Assembly: GCA_947652115.1 (NCBI GenBank)
Contig: OX393562.1
Span: forward strand, 4,044,830-4,108,829
Length of the DNA stretch: 64,000 nucleotides
Direction: 5' to 3'
DNA from: Blastomussa wellsi
Taxonomy: Eukaryota > Cnidaria > Anthozoa > Scleractinia > Plerogyridae
In this document: positions 33,801-49,100 of the stretch, piece by piece
Layout of the letters: each line of letters begins with the position of its first letter
How positions within the stretch are numbered: the first letter of the stretch is position 1
Notes under the pieces: generated by a model
The model's input: the letters and a program-made list of their open reading frames with translations, nothing else
Database searches by the model: none
Told to the model about the DNA's origin: nothing
Program-made: the position numbers and the translations under genes

Positions 33801-34897
33801 CCAAGATCTTGCATAACCAAGATCTTCCCTAACCAAGATCTTGCATAAACAATATCTTGCCTAATCAAGATCTTTAGCAAAAAAGATCTTTCATAACCAA
33901 GATTTTGCATAGCCAAGATCTTGCCAGAATCTTTGCATCACAAAGATCTCGCATAACATCGTTCTTGTATAACCAAGATCTTGCCTAACCAAGTTCTTGC
34001 ATAACCAAGATCTTGCCTAACCAAGATATTGGATAACAGAGATCTTGACTAACCAAGTTCTGGCATAACCAAAATCTTCTCTAACCAAGATATTGGAAAA
34101 CCAGGATCTTGCCTAACCAAGATCTTTCCTAACAAAGATATTGCATAACCAAGATCTTACTTAATCAAGATCTTGCATAACCAAGATCTTGCCTAACCGA
34201 GATCTTGCTTATCCAGGATATTGAATAACCAAGTTCTTGCACAACCAAGATCTTGCATTACCAAGATCTTGCCTAACCAAGTTCTTGCATAAGCAATGAT
34301 CTTGCCTAATCAACATCTTGTCTAACCGTTGCATAAGCAACATCTTACTTAATCAAGATTCTTGCATAACCAAGATCTTGCTTAACCAAGATCTTGCATG
34401 ATCAAGATATTGTCTAAACAAGATCCGGTATGACCAAGATCTTGCCTAACCAAGATCTTGCTTAACCAAGATATTGGATAACCAAGTTCTTGCATAACCA
34501 AGATTTTGCATAACTAAGATCTTACATAACCAAGATCTTGCCTAACCAAGATATTGCATAACCATGTTCTTGTATAACCAACATATACCCGAACCAAGAT
34601 CCTGCATATCCAACGATTTTCAACACCAAGAACATAACGAATCTGTTTTTATAACGAAGATCTTGACTAACCAAGTTCTTCACTAACAAAGATATTGCAT
34701 AACCAAGATCTTGCATAACAAGTCTTTGCATAACCAAGACCCTGCATAACCAAGATCTTGCGTAACGAAGATCCTGCATAACCAAGATATTTCCTAACCA
34801 AGATCTTCCATAACCAAGATCTTTCAAAACCAAGATCTTCCATAACAAAGATCTTGCCTGACCAAGTTCTTGCATACGAAAGTTCTTGCATTACCAA
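30852..34897. repeat. Tandem segmental duplication, copy B (4,046 bp)
   Basis: Second copy of 26805-30851. ACCAA occurs at all three junctions (26800-26804, 30847-30851, 34893-34897), so the break falls within a 5-bp microhomology. After 34897 the sequence continues as satellite (GATTTCTCACATCC...), which was the original right neighbour. Confidence 0.95.
32069..32233 (+). mobile_element. Same retroelement insertion, copy B
   Basis: Identical arrangement 4,046 bp downstream, including both 14-bp direct repeats and the AAGT tail. It therefore predates the segmental duplication. Confidence 0.75.
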
Positions 34898-37217
34898 GAT
34901 TTCTCACATCCAAGATCTTGCCTAACCAAGATGTTGCATAACCAAAATCTTGCCTAACTAAGTTCTTGCATAACAAAAATCTTCCCTAACAAGGATCTTT
35001 CATAACCAAGAGCTTGCATAACCAAGATCTTGAATAACCACGTTCTTGCGTAACAAAGATCTTGCCTAACCAAGTTCTTGCATAACAAAAATCTTCCCTA
35101 ACCAAGATATTGCATAACCAAGATCTTGCCTAACCAAGTTGTGGCATAACCAAGATCTTGCGTAACCAAGATCTTGCATAACAAAAATCTTGCCTAACCA
35201 AGATATTGCAAAACCAAGATCTTCCTTAATAAAGATCTTGCATAACCAACATCTTGCTTAACCAAGACCTTGCCTAACCAAGTTGTTGCGTAACCAAGAT
35301 CTTGCCTAACGAAGTTCTTGCCTATCCAGGATCTTGCATAACCAAGATATTGCATAACAAAGAACTTGCTCAACCAAGATATTGCATAGCCAAGTTCTTC
35401 CATATGCAACATTTTGCATAACCAAGATCTTGCGTAACGAAGATCTTGCATAACCACGATCTTCCCTAACCAAGATCTTCCTTAAACAATATCTTGCCTA
35501 AACAAGATCTTTAGTAAAAAAGATCTTTCATAACCAAGATTTTGAATAGCCAAGATCTTGCGTAAACCAAGACCTTCCATAACAAAGATCTCGCATAACA
35601 TCGTTCTTGTATAACCAAGATCTTGCCTAACCAAGTTCTTGCATAACCAAGATCTTGCCTAACCAAGTTCTTGCATAACAAAGATCTTGCATAACAAAGA
35701 TGTTGCCTAACCAAGATATTGCCGAACCAAGATGTTGATTTACCAAGATTTTACCTAACGCATAACCAAGATCTTGCCTAACCAAGATCTTGCTTAAACA
35801 ATATCTTGCCTATCAAAGATCTTGCATAACCAAGATCTTGCCTAAACAAGATCTTGCATAACCAAGATCTTGCCTAACCAAGATCTTGCATAACAAAGAT
35901 CTTGCCTAACCAAGGTCTCTCATAACCAGGATCTTGGATAACGAAGTTTTTGCATAAAAAAGATCTTCCATAACAAAGATATTACATAACCAAGATCTTG
36001 CATAACCAAGATCTTGCATAACAAAGACCTTGCATAACAAAGATATTGCATAACCAAGATATTTCCTAACCAAGATCTTGAATAACCAAGGTCTTTCAAA
36101 ACCAAGATAATGCCTAACCAATTTCTTGCATGGCCAAAATCTTACCTCACCAAGATCTTGCCTAACGAAGATCTTGTTTAACCAAGATCTTAAATAACCA
36201 AGATCTTGCCTAACCAAGATATTGCATAAAAGAGATCTTGCCTAATCAAGATTATGTATAACAAAAATCTTGCCTAACAAAGTTCATGCATAACAAAGAT
36301 CTTGCAAAACCAAGATCTTGCATAACCAAGATCTTGCATAACCAAGATCTTGCATAACCAAGTTCTTGACCAACAAAGATCTTGCCTAACCAAGTTCTCT
36401 CATAACCAAGATCTTGCCTAACGAAGTTTTAGCATAACAAAGATCTTGCATAACCAAGATCTTCCGTAACGTAGAACTTGCCTAACAAAGATCTTGCCTA
36501 ACCAAGATCTTGCATAACCAAGATCGTCCTTAGGCAAGAACTTGCCTAACCAAGATCTTGCATAACCAAGATCTTGCCTTGCCAAGATATTGCATAACAA
36601 AGATATTGCATTACCAAGATCTTGCCTAACCAAGATCTTGCATAACCAAGACCGTGCATAACTAAGTTCGTGCATAACCAAGATCTTCCCTAACCAAGAT
36701 CTTGCATAACCAAGATCTTGCATAACCGAGATCTTGCGTAACAAAGATCTTGCATAACCAATATCTTGCATAACCAAGATCTTGCATAACCAAGATCTTG
36801 CATGACAAAGATCTTGCATAACCAAGATCTTGCCTAACCAAGATCTTCCCTAACAAAGATCTTCCCCAACCAAGATCTTCGCTAACCAAGATCTTGCATA
36901 ACCAAGATCTTGCCTAACCAAGATCTTCCGAAACCAAGATCTTCCCTAACCAAGATCTTCCCTAACCAACATCTTGCCTAACCAAGATATTGCATAAGAA
37001 AGATTATGCATAACCAAGATATTGCATAACCAAGATCTTGCATAACCAAGATCTTGCATAACCAAGATCTTCCCTAACCAAGATTTTGCCTAACCAAGAT
37101 CTTGCCTAACCAATATCTTGCATTACCAAGATCTTGCATAACCAAGATCTTGCATAACCAAGATATTGCATAACAAAGATATTCGATAACAAAGATGTTA
37201 ACTAACCATGTTCATGC

Positions 37218-39993
37218 TTAACCAAGATCTTGCATAAAATAGATCTTCCCTAACCAAGATCTTGCATAACCAAGATCTTGCATAACCAAGATCTTGCATA
37301 ACCAAGACCTTGCATAACCAAGATCTTGCCTAACCAAGATATTGCTTAACAAGGATCTTGCATCACCAAGATCTTGCAAAACCAAGATCTTCCATAACAA
37401 AGATCATGTATGACCAAGGTCTTCACTAACCAAGATATTGCATAACCAAGATCTTGAATAACCAATATCTTTCCTAACCAAGATCTTGCCTAACTAAGAT
37501 CTTGCATAACCAAGATCTTGCCTAACCAAGATCTTGCCTAACAAGGATCATGCATAACCAAGATCTTGCCTAACCAAGATCTTGCCTAACTAAGATCTTG
37601 CATAACCAAGATCTTGCCTAACCAAGATCTTGCCTAACGAGGATTTTGCATCACCAAGATCTTGCAAAACAAAGATCTTGAACAACCAAAATCTTGCCTA
37701 ACCAAGACCTTGCATAACCAGATCTTCCCTGACCAGTATCTTGCCTAACCAAGATATTGCATAACCAAGATCTTGAATAACCAAGATCTTGCCCAACCAA
37801 GATCTTGCATAACCAAGATCTTTCATAACCAAGATCTTGTATAACCAAGATCTTGCATAAACAAAATCTTCCCTAACCAAGATCATGATTAACCAAGTTC
37901 TTCCCTAACCAAGATCTTGCATAACCAAGATCTTGCAAAACTAAGATCTTGCATAACGAAAATCTTCCCAAACCAAAATCTTGCATAACCAAGATCGTGC
38001 ATAACCAAGATTTTGCATAACCAAGATCTTGCCTAACCAAGATCTTCCCTAACCAAGATCTTCCCTAACCAAGATCTTCACTAACCAAGATCTTCCCTAA
38101 CCAAGATCTTGCCTAACCGAGATCTTGCATAACCAAGATCTTGCCTAACCAAGATCTTGCATAACCAAGATCTTGCATAAGCAAGATCTTTCAAAACCAA
38201 GATCTTGCATAACCAAGATCTTGCATAACCAAAATCTCCCCTAACCAAAATCTTGCATAACAAAGATCTTGCATAACCAAGATCTTCCCTAACCAAGATC
38301 TTGCCAAACCAAGATCTTCCCTAAACAAGATCTTCCCTAAGCAAGATTTTGCCTAACCAAGATCTTGCCTAACCAAGATCTTGCATAACCAAGATCTTGC
38401 ATAACCAAGATCTTGCATAACCAAGATCTTGCATAACCAAGATATTGCATAGCAACGATTGCATAACCAAGATCTTGCATAACCAAGATCTTGCATAACC
38501 AAGATCTTGCATAACCAAGATCTTGCATAACCAAGATCTTGCATAACCAAGATATTGCATAACCAAGATCTTGCATAACCAAGATCTTGCATAAGCAAGA
38601 TCTTCCCTAACCACATCTTGCCTAACCAAGATATTGCATAAGAAAGATGTTGCATAACCAAGATCTTGCCTAACCAAGATCTTCCGTAACCAAGATCTTC
38701 ACTAACCAAGATCTTCCCTAACCAAGATCATGCCTAACCAAGATCTTGCATAACAAATATCTTGCCTAACCAAGATCTTCCCTAACCAAGATCTTGCCTA
38801 GCCAAGATCTTGCATAACCAAGATCTTGCCTAACAAGGATCTTGCATCACCAAGATCTTGCAAAACCAAGATATTGCATAACCAAGATCTTGCATAACCA
38901 AGATCCTGCCTAACCAAGATCGTGTATAACCAAGATCTTCCCTAACCAAGTCTTCCCCAACCAAGATCTTCCCTAACCAAGATCTTGCATAACCAAGATC
39001 ATGCATAACCAAGATCAAGCATAACCAAGATCTTCCCTAACCAAGATCTTGCATGACCAATATCTTCCATAACCAAGATCTTGCATAACCAAGATCTTGC
39101 ATAACCAAGATATTGCATAGCAAAGATATTGCATAACCAAGATCTTGCATAACCAAGATCTTGCCTAACCAAGATCTTGCCTAACAAGGATCATGCATAA
39201 CCAAAATCTTGCCTAACCAAGATCTTGCCTAACGAGGATCTTGCATCACCAAGATCTTGCAAAACCAAGATCTTCCATAACCAAGATCTTGAACAACCAA
39301 AATCTTGCCTAACCAAGATCTTGCATAACAAAGATCTTGCATAACCAAGATCTTCCCTGACCAGTATCTTGCCTAACCAAGATATGGCATAACCAAGATC
39401 TTGATGAACCAAGATCTTTCCCAACCAAGATCTTGCATTACCAAGATCTTCCATAACCAAGATCTTGCATAACCAAGATATTGCATAACAAAGATATTGG
39501 ATAACAAAGAAATTGGATAACAAAGATGTTAACAAAATCTTGCATCTTGCATTGCCCAACCTGATCTTGCATTACCAAGATCTTGCATAACGAAGATCTT
39601 GCATAACCAAGATATTGCATAACAAAGATATTGGATAACAAAGATGTTAACTAACCATGTTCATGCTTAACCAAGATCTTTCCTAACCAAGATCTTGCAT
39701 AACCAAGATCTTGCATAACCAAGATCTTGCATAACCAAGATCTTGCATAACCAAGATATTGCATAACAAAGATATTCGATAACAAAGATGTTAACTAACC
39801 ATGTTCATGCTTAACCAAGATCTTGCATAAAATAGATCTTCCCTAACCAAGATCTTGCATAACCAAGATCTTGCATAACCAAGATCTTGCATAACCAAGA
39901 CCTTGCATAACCAAGATCTTGCCTAACCAAGATATTGCTTAACAAGGATCTTGCATCACCAAGATCTTGCAAAACCAAGATCTTCCATAACAA
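37218..39993. repeat. Higher-order duplication in the satellite, offset ~2,593 bp
   Basis: The segment from 37,218 to 37,400, with an unusual set of variants (AAAATAGATC, ACCTTGCATAACC, TGCTTAACAAGG), recurs at 39,811-39,993 with the same order of variants. The extent of the duplicated block beyond these markers was not measured. Confidence 0.7.
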
Positions 39994-42900
39994 AGATCAT
40001 GTATGACCAAGGTCTTGCCTAACCAAGATATTGCATAACCAAGATCTTGCCTAACCAAGATCTTCCCTAACCAAGATCTTGCATAACCAAGATTTTGCCT
40101 AACCAAGATCTTGACTAACCAAGATCTTGCATAACCAAGATCTTGCCTAACAAGGATCTTGCATCACAAGATCTTGCAAAACAAATATCTTCCATAACAA
40201 AGATCATGTATGACCAAGGTCTTGCCTATCGAAGATATTCTATAACCAAGATTTTGAATAACCAAGATCTTGCCTAACCAAGATCTTGCATAACCAAGAT
40301 CTTGCATAACCAAGATCTTGCCTAACCAAGATCTTGCATAACCAAGATCTTGCATAACCAAAATCTTCCCTAACCAAAATCTTGCATAACCAAGATCTTG
40401 CATAACCAAGATCTTCCCTAACGAAGATCTTGCATAACACAGATATTGGATAACAAAAATCTTAACTAACCAAGTTCTTGCACAACCAAGATCTTGCCTA
40501 AGGAAGTTCTTGCATAACCAAGATCTTGCATAACAGAGATCTGGCCTAACCAAGATCTTGCATAACCAAGATCTTGCATAACCAAGATCTTGCCTAACCA
40601 AGATCTTGTCTAACAAGGATCTTGCATCACCAAATCTTGCAAAACCAAGATCTTCCATAACAAAGATCATGTATGACCAAGGTCTTGCTTAACCAAGATA
40701 TTGCATAACCAAGATCTTGCCTAACCAAGATCTTGCCTAACAAGGATCTTGCATCACCAAGATCTTCCAAAACCAAGATATTCCATAACAAAGACCATGT
40801 ATGACTAAGGTCTTGGCTAACCAAGATCTTGCATAACCAAGATCTTGCATAACCAAGATCTTGCATTACCAAGATCTTCCCTAACCAAGATTTTGTTTAA
40901 CCAAGATATTGCTTAACCAAGATCTTGCGTAACCAAGATCTTGCATAACCAAGATCTTGCCTAACCAAGATCTTGCATAACCAAGATCTTGCCTAACCAA
41001 GATCTTGCCTAACAAGGATCTTGCATAACCGAAATCTTGCCTAACCAAGATCTTGCCTAACGAGGATCTTGCATAACCAAGATATTGCCTAACCAAGATC
41101 TTCCGAAACCAAGATCTTCCTTAACCAAGATCTTCCTTAACCAAGATCTTTCCTAACAAGGATATTGCATTACCAAGATCTTGCCTAACCAAGATCTTGC
41201 ATAACCAAGATCTTGCATAACCAAGGTCTTCCTTATGCAAGATCTTGCCTAACGAAGATCTTGCATAACAAGGATCTTGCATAACAAAGATATTGCATAA
41301 CCAAGATATTGCATAACCAATATCTTGCCTAACCAAGATCTTGCCTAACCAAGATCTTGCCTAACCAAGATCTTGCATAACCAAGATCTTCACTAACCAA
41401 GATCTTCTCTAACCAAGTTCTTGCTTAATCAAGATCTTGCCTAACCAAGATCTTGCATAACAAAGATCTTGCATAACCAAGATATTGCATAACCAATATC
41501 TTGCCTAACCAAGATCTTGCATAACCAAGATCTTACCTAACCAAGATCTTGCATAACCAAGATCTTCACTGACCAAGATCTTCTCAACCAAGTTCTTGCT
41601 TAATCAAGACTTTGAATAACCAAGATCTTGCCTAACCAAGATCTTGCATAACCAAGATCTTGCATAACCAAGGTCTTCCTTAGGCAAGATCTTGCCTTAT
41701 AAAGATCTTGCCTAAAAAGATCTTGCATAACAAAGATCTTCCCTAACCAAGATGTCCCCAAACCAAGATCTTCCCTAGCCAAGATCTTGCATAACCAAGA
41801 TTTCGCCTAGCCAAGATCTTGCATAACCAGGATCTTGCTTAACAAAGATCTTCTTTAAATAAGATCTTGTCTAACCAAGATTTCGAATAACGTAGATCTT
41901 GAATAACCAAGATCTTGCCTAACCAAGATATTGCACAACCAAGATACTGCATTACCGAGATCTTGCCTAACCAAAATCATGCATAACCAAGTTCTTGCAT
42001 AACCAAGATCTTGCATAACCAAGATCTTGCCTAACCAAGTTCGTGTATAACCAAGATCTTCCCTAACCAAGTCTTCCCCAACCAAGATCTTCCCTAACCA
42101 AGATCTTGCATAACCAAGATATTGCCTAACCAAGATCTTCCGAAACCAAGATCTTCCTTAACCAAGATCTTTCCTAACCAAGATCCTGCATAACAAAGAT
42201 CTTGCCTAACCAAGATCGTGTATAACCAAGATCTTCCCTAACCAAGTCTTCCCCAACCAAGATCTTCCCCAACCAAGATCTTGCATAACCAAGATATTGC
42301 CTAACCAAGATCTTCCGAAACCAAGATCTTCCTCAACCAAGATCTTCCTTAACCAAGATCTTTCCTAACAAGGATATTGCATTACCAAGATCTTGCCTAA
42401 CCAAGATCTTGCATAACCAAGATCTTGCATAACCAAGTTCGTGCATAACCGAGATCTTGCGTAACAAAGATCTTGCATAACAAAGATCTTGCATGACAAA
42501 GATCTTGCATAACCAAGATCTTGCCTAACCAAGATCTTCCCTAACCAAGATCTTCCACAACCAAGATCTTCGCTAACCAAGATCTTCCTCAACCAAGATC
42601 TTCCTTAACCAAGATCTTTCCTAACAAGGATATTGCATTACCAAGATCTTGCCTAACCAAGATCTTGCATAACCAAGATCTTGCATAACCAAGTTCGTGC
42701 ATAACCGAGATCTTGCGTAACGAAGATCTTGCATAACCAAGATCTTGCATGACAAAGATCTTGCATAACCAAGATCTTCCAAAACCAAGATCTTCCCTAA
42801 CCAAGATCTTCCTTAACCAAGATCTTTCCTAACCAAGATCTTGCATAACCAAGATCTTCCCTAACCAAGATCTTGAATAACCAAGATCTTGCAAAACCAA

Positions 42901-45900
42901 GTTCTTGCATAACCAAGATCTTCCCTAACCAACATCTTGCCTAACCAAGATATTGCATAACCAAGATCTTGCATAACCAAGATCTTGGATAACCAAGATC
43001 GTGTATAACCAAGATCTTCCCTAACCAAGTCTTCCCCAACCAAGATCTTCCCTAACCAAGATCTTGCATAACCAAGATCATGCATAACCAAGATCAAGCA
43101 TAACCAAGATCTTACCTAACCAAGATCTTGCATAACCAATATCTTGCATAACCAAGATCTTGCATAACCAAGATATTGCACAACCAAGATCTTGCATAAC
43201 CAAAATCATGCATAACCAAGATCTTGCCTAACCAAGATCTTGCATAACCAAGATCTTCCTTAGGCAAGATCTTGCCTAACCAAGATCTTGCATAACCAAG
43301 ATCTTGCCTAGCCAAGATATTGCATAACCAAGATATTGCATTACCAAGATCTTGCCTAACCAAGATCTTGCATAACCAAGACCGTGCATAACCAAGTTCG
43401 TGCATAACCAAGATCTTCCCTAACCAAGATCTTGCATAACCAAGATCTTGCATAACCGAGATCTTGCGTAACAAAGATCTTGCATAACCAATATCTTGCA
43501 TAACCAAGATCTTGCATAACCAAGATCTTGCATGACAAAGATCTTCCCTAACCAAGATCTTCCCCAACCAAGATCTTCGCTAACCAAGATCTTGCATAAC
43601 CAAGATCTTGCCAAACCAAGATCTTCCGAAACCAAGATCTTCCCTAACCAAGATCTTCCCTAACCAACATCTTGCCTAACCAAGATATTGCATAACAAAG
43701 ATGTTGCATAAGCAAGATCTTGCCTAACTAAGATCTTGCATAACCAAGATCTTGCCTAACCAAGATATTGCATAACCAAGATATTGCATAACCAAGTTCT
43801 TGCAACCAAGATCTTTCCTAAGCTATATCTTGCATAACAAAGATCTTGCCTAACAAAGATCTTGCATAACCAAGATCTTCCCTAAAAAAGATCTTGCATA
43901 ACCAAGATCTTGCATAACCAAGATCTTGCGTAACCAAGATCTTTCCTAACCAAGATCTTCCCTAACCAAGATCTGCCCTAACCAAGATCGTCACTAACAA
44001 AGATCTCCCCTAACCAAGATCTTGCCTAACCAAGATCTTGCCTAACCAAGATCTTCCCTAACCAAGATCTTCCCTAACCAAGATCTTCCCTAACCAAGAT
44101 CTTCTCTAACCAACATTTTGCCTACCCAAAATCTTGCCTAACAAGGATCTTGCATCACCAATATCTTGCAAAACCAAGATCTTCCATAACAAAGATCATG
44201 TATGACCAAGGTCTTGCCTAACCAAGATATTGCATAACCAAGATCTTGCCTAACCAAGATCTTCCCTAACCAAGATCTTCCCTAACCAAGATTTTGCCTA
44301 ACCAAGATCTTGACTAACCAAGATCTTGCATAACCAAGATCTTGCCTAACAAGGATCTTGCATCACAAGATCTTTCAAAACAAAGATCTTCCATAACAAA
44401 GATCATGTATGACCAAGGTCTTGCCTAACGAAGATATTTCATAACCAAGATTTTGAATAAACAAGATCTTGACTAACCAAGATCTTGCATAACCAAGATC
44501 TTGCATAACCAAGATCTTGCCTAACCAAGATCTTGCATAACCAAGATCTTGCATAACAGAGATCTGGCCTAACCAAGATCTTGCATAACCAAGATCTTGC
44601 ATAACCAAGATCTTGCCTAACCAAGATCTTGTCTAACAAGGATCTTGCATCACCAAATCTTGCAAAACCAAGATCTTCCATAACAAAGATCATGTATGAC
44701 CAAGGTCTTGCTTAACCAAGATATTGCATAACCAAGATCTTGCCTAACCAAGATCTTGCCTAACCAAGATCTTGCCTAACAAGGATCTTGCATCACCAAG
44801 ATCTTCCAAAACCAAGATCTTCCATAACAAAGACCATGTATGACTAAGGTCTTGGCTAACCAAGATCTTGCATAACCAAGATCTTGCATAACCAAGATCT
44901 TGCATAACCAAGATCTTGCATTACCAAGATCTTCCCTAACCAAGATTTTGTTTAACCAAGATATTGCTTAACGAAGATCTTGCATAACCAAGATCTTGCA
45001 TAACCAAGATCTTGCATAACCAAGATCTTGCATAACCAAAATCTTCCCTAACCAAAATCTTGCCTAACCAAGATCTTGCATAACCAAGATCTTCCCTAAC
45101 CAAGATCTTCCCCAACCAAGATCTTCCCGAACCAAGATCTTCCCTATCCAAGATCTTGAATAACCAAGATCTTGCATTACAGAGATCTTGCATTACCAAG
45201 ATCTTCCCTAACCAAGATCTTCCCGAACCAAAATCTTTCCTAACCAAGACCTTCTCTAACCAAGGTCTTCCCGAACCAATATCTTCCATAACCAAGATCT
45301 TCCCTAACCAAGATCTTGCATAACAAAGATCTTGCATAACCAAGATCTTTCCTAAGAAAGACCTTGCATAACGAAGATTTTCCTTAACCAAGATCTTGCA
45401 TAACCAAGATCTTGCATAACCAAGATCTTTCCTTAGAAAGATCTTGCATAACCAAGATCTTGCCTAACCAAGATCTTGCATAACCAAGATATCGCATTAC
45501 CAAGATCTTCCCTAACCAAGATCTTCTTGAACCAAGATCTTGCCTAACCGAGATCGTCCATAACAAAGATCTTGTATAACCAAGATCTTGCCTAACCAAG
45601 AACTTGCCTAACCAAGATCTTGCATAAGCAAGATCTTGCATAATTAAGATCTTTCCTAAGAGAGATGTTACATAATCAAGATCTTGCCTAACCAAGATCT
45701 TGCCTGACCAAGATCTTCCCTAACCAAGAACTTGCCAAACTAAGATCTTGCCTAACCAAGATCTTTCACAATCCAGATCTTGCACAGCCCAGATATTGCC
45801 TCACCAAGTTCTTCCCTAACGAAGATCTTCCCTAACCAAGATCTTGAATAACAAAGATCTTCCCTAACCAAGATCTTCCGAAACCAAGATCTTCCCTAAC

Positions 45901-46135
45901 CAAGATCTTCCTTAACCAAGATCTTGCCTAACTAAGATCTTGCTTAACCAAGATCTTTCACAACCCAGATCTTGCACAACGAATATTTTTCCTAACCAAG
46001 TTCTTCCCTAACGAAGATCTTCCCTAACCAAGATCTTGAATAACAAAGATCTTCCCTAACCAAGATCTTGCATAACCAAGATCTTCCCTAACGAAGATCT
46101 TCCCGAACCAAGATCTTCCCTAACCAAGATCTTCC

Positions 46136-49100
46136 CTAACCAAGTTCTTGCTTAATCAAGTTCTTGCCTAACCAAGATCTTGCATAACCAAGATCTTCCC
46201 TAACCAAGATCTTGCATAACCAAAATCTTGCATAACAAAGATCTTGCCTAACCAATATCTTGCATAACCAAGATCTTGCATAACCAAGATATTTCATAAC
46301 CAATATCTTGCCTAACCAAGATCTTGCATTACCAAGATCTTGCCTAACCAAGATCTTGCATAACAGAGACCTTTCCTAACCAAGATTTTGTATAACGAAG
46401 ATCTTCCCTAACCAAGATCTTCCCTAACCAAGATCTTGCATAACCAAGATCTTGCATAACAAAGATCTTGCATAACCAAGATCTTGCATAACCAATGTCT
46501 TGCATAACCAATATCTTGCATTACCAACATCTTCCCTAAACAAGATCTTCCCGAAACAAGATCTTCCCTAACCAAGATCTTTCATAACCAAGATCTTGAA
46601 TTACCAAGATCTCGCATTACCAAGATCTTCCCTAACCAAGATCTTCCCGAACCAATATCTTTCATAACCAAGATCTTCTCTAACCAAGGTCTTCCCGAAC
46701 CAAGATCTTCCCTAACCAAGATCTTCCCTAACCAAGATCTTGCATAAGAAAGATCTTGCATAAGCAAGATTTTGCTTTACCAAGATCATGCATAACCAAG
46801 ATCTTGCATAACGAAGATATTGCATAACCAAGATATTGCATAACCAAGATCTTGCCTAACCAAGATCTTGCATAACCAAGATCTTGCCTAACCAAGATCT
46901 TGCATAACTAAGATCTTCCCTAACCAAGATCTTGCATAACCAAGATCATGCATAACCAAGATCTTGCATAACCAAGTTCTTGTATAACCAAGATCTTGCC
47001 TAACCAAGATCTTGCATAACCAAGATCTTGCCAAACCAAGATCTTGCCTAACAAAGATCTTGCATAACCAAGATCTTCCCTAACCAAGATCTTGCATAAC
47101 CAAGATATTGCATAATTAAGATTTTCCTTAACCAAGATCTTGCCTAACCAAGATATTGCATAAACAAGATTTTGACTAACCAAGTTCTTGCATAACCAAG
47201 ATCTTGTCTAACCAAGATATTGCATAACCAAGATCTTCCAAAACCAAGTTCTTGCATAACCAAGATCTTCCCTAAAAAACATCTTGTATAACAAAGATCT
47301 TCCCTAACCAAGATCTTGCATAACCAAGATCTTCCCTAACCAAGTTCTTGCATAACCAAGATTTTGCCTAACCAAGATCTTGCTTAACCAAGATCTTGCC
47401 TAACCAAGATCTTGCCAACCAAGATCTTCCCTAACCAAGAACTTCCCTAAACAAGATCTTGCATAACCAAGATCTTGCATGAACAAGATCTTGCATAACC
47501 AAGATCTTGCATAACCAAGATCTTTCATAGCCAAGATCTTGCATAACCAAGATCTTGCCTAACCAAGATCTTGCATAAGTAAGACTTTCCCTAACCAAGA
47601 TCTTGCATAACCAAGATCATGCATAACCAATATCTTGCATAACCAAGATCTTGCCTAACCACGATCTTGCATAACCAAGATCTTCCCTAACCAAGATCTT
47701 GTATAACAAAGATCTGGCATAACCAAGAATTTGCCTAACAAAGATCTTCCATAACCAAGATCTTCCCTAACAAAAATCTTGCATAACCAAGTTCTTGCAT
47801 AAACAGGGTCTTGCATAACCAAGATCTTCCTTCAGCAAGATCTTGGCTAACCAAGATTTGCCTAACCAAGATCTTGAATAACCAAGATCTTGCCTAACCA
47901 AGATATGGCATAACCAAGATCTTGCCTAACCAAGATCTTGCATAACCAAGATCTTCCCTAACTAAAATCTTGCCTAACAAAGATCTTGCATAACCAAGAT
48001 TTTGCATAACCAAGATCTTGGCTAACCAAGATCTTCCCTAACCAAGATCTTCCCTAACCAAGTTCTTGCTTAATCAAGTTCTTGCCTAACCAAGATCTTG
48101 CATAACCAAGATCTTCCCTAACCAAGATCTTGCATAACAAGGATCTTGCCTAACCAATATCTTGCATAACCAAGATCTTGCATAACCAAGATATTGCATA
48201 ACCAATATCTTGCCTAACCAAGATCTTGCATTACCAAGATCTTGCCTAACCAAGATCTTGCATAACAGAGATCTTTCCTAACCAAGATTTTGCATAACCA
48301 AGATCTTCCCTAACCAAGATCTTCCCTAACCAAGTTCTTGCTCAATCAAGATCTTGCCTAACCAAGATCTTGCATAACCAAGATCTTCCCTAACCAAGAT
48401 CTTGCACAACCAAGATCTTGCATAACAAAGATCTTGCATAACCAAGATCTTGCATAACCAATGTCTTGCATAACCAATATCTTGCATTACCAACATCTTC
48501 CCTAAACAAGATCTTCCCGAACCAAGATCTTCCCTAACCAAGATCTTTCATAACGAAGATCTTGAATTACCAAGATCTCGCATTACCAAGATCTTCCCTA
48601 ACCAAGATCTCCCCGAACCAATATCTTTCATAACCAAGATCTTCTCTAACCAAGGTCTTCCCGAACCAAGATCTTCCCTAACCAAGATCTTCCCGAACCA
48701 AGATCTTCCCTAACCAAGTTCTTGCTTAATCAAGTTCTTGCCTAACCAAGATCTTGCATAACCAAGATCTTCCCTAACCAAGATCTTGCATAACCAAAAT
48801 CTTGCATAACAAAGATCTTGCCTAACCAATATCTTGCATAACCAAGATCTTGCATAACCAAGATATTTCATAACCAATATCTTGCCTAACCAAGATCTTG
48901 CATTACCAAGATCTTGCCTAACCAAGATCTTGCATAACAGAGATCTTTCCTAACCAAGATTTTGTATAACCAAGATCTTCCCTAACCAAGATCTTCCCTA
49001 ACCAAGTTCTTGCTCAATCAAGATCTTGCCTAACCAAGATCTTGCATAACCAAGATCTTCCCTAACCAAGATCTTGCATAACCAAGATCTTGCATAACAA

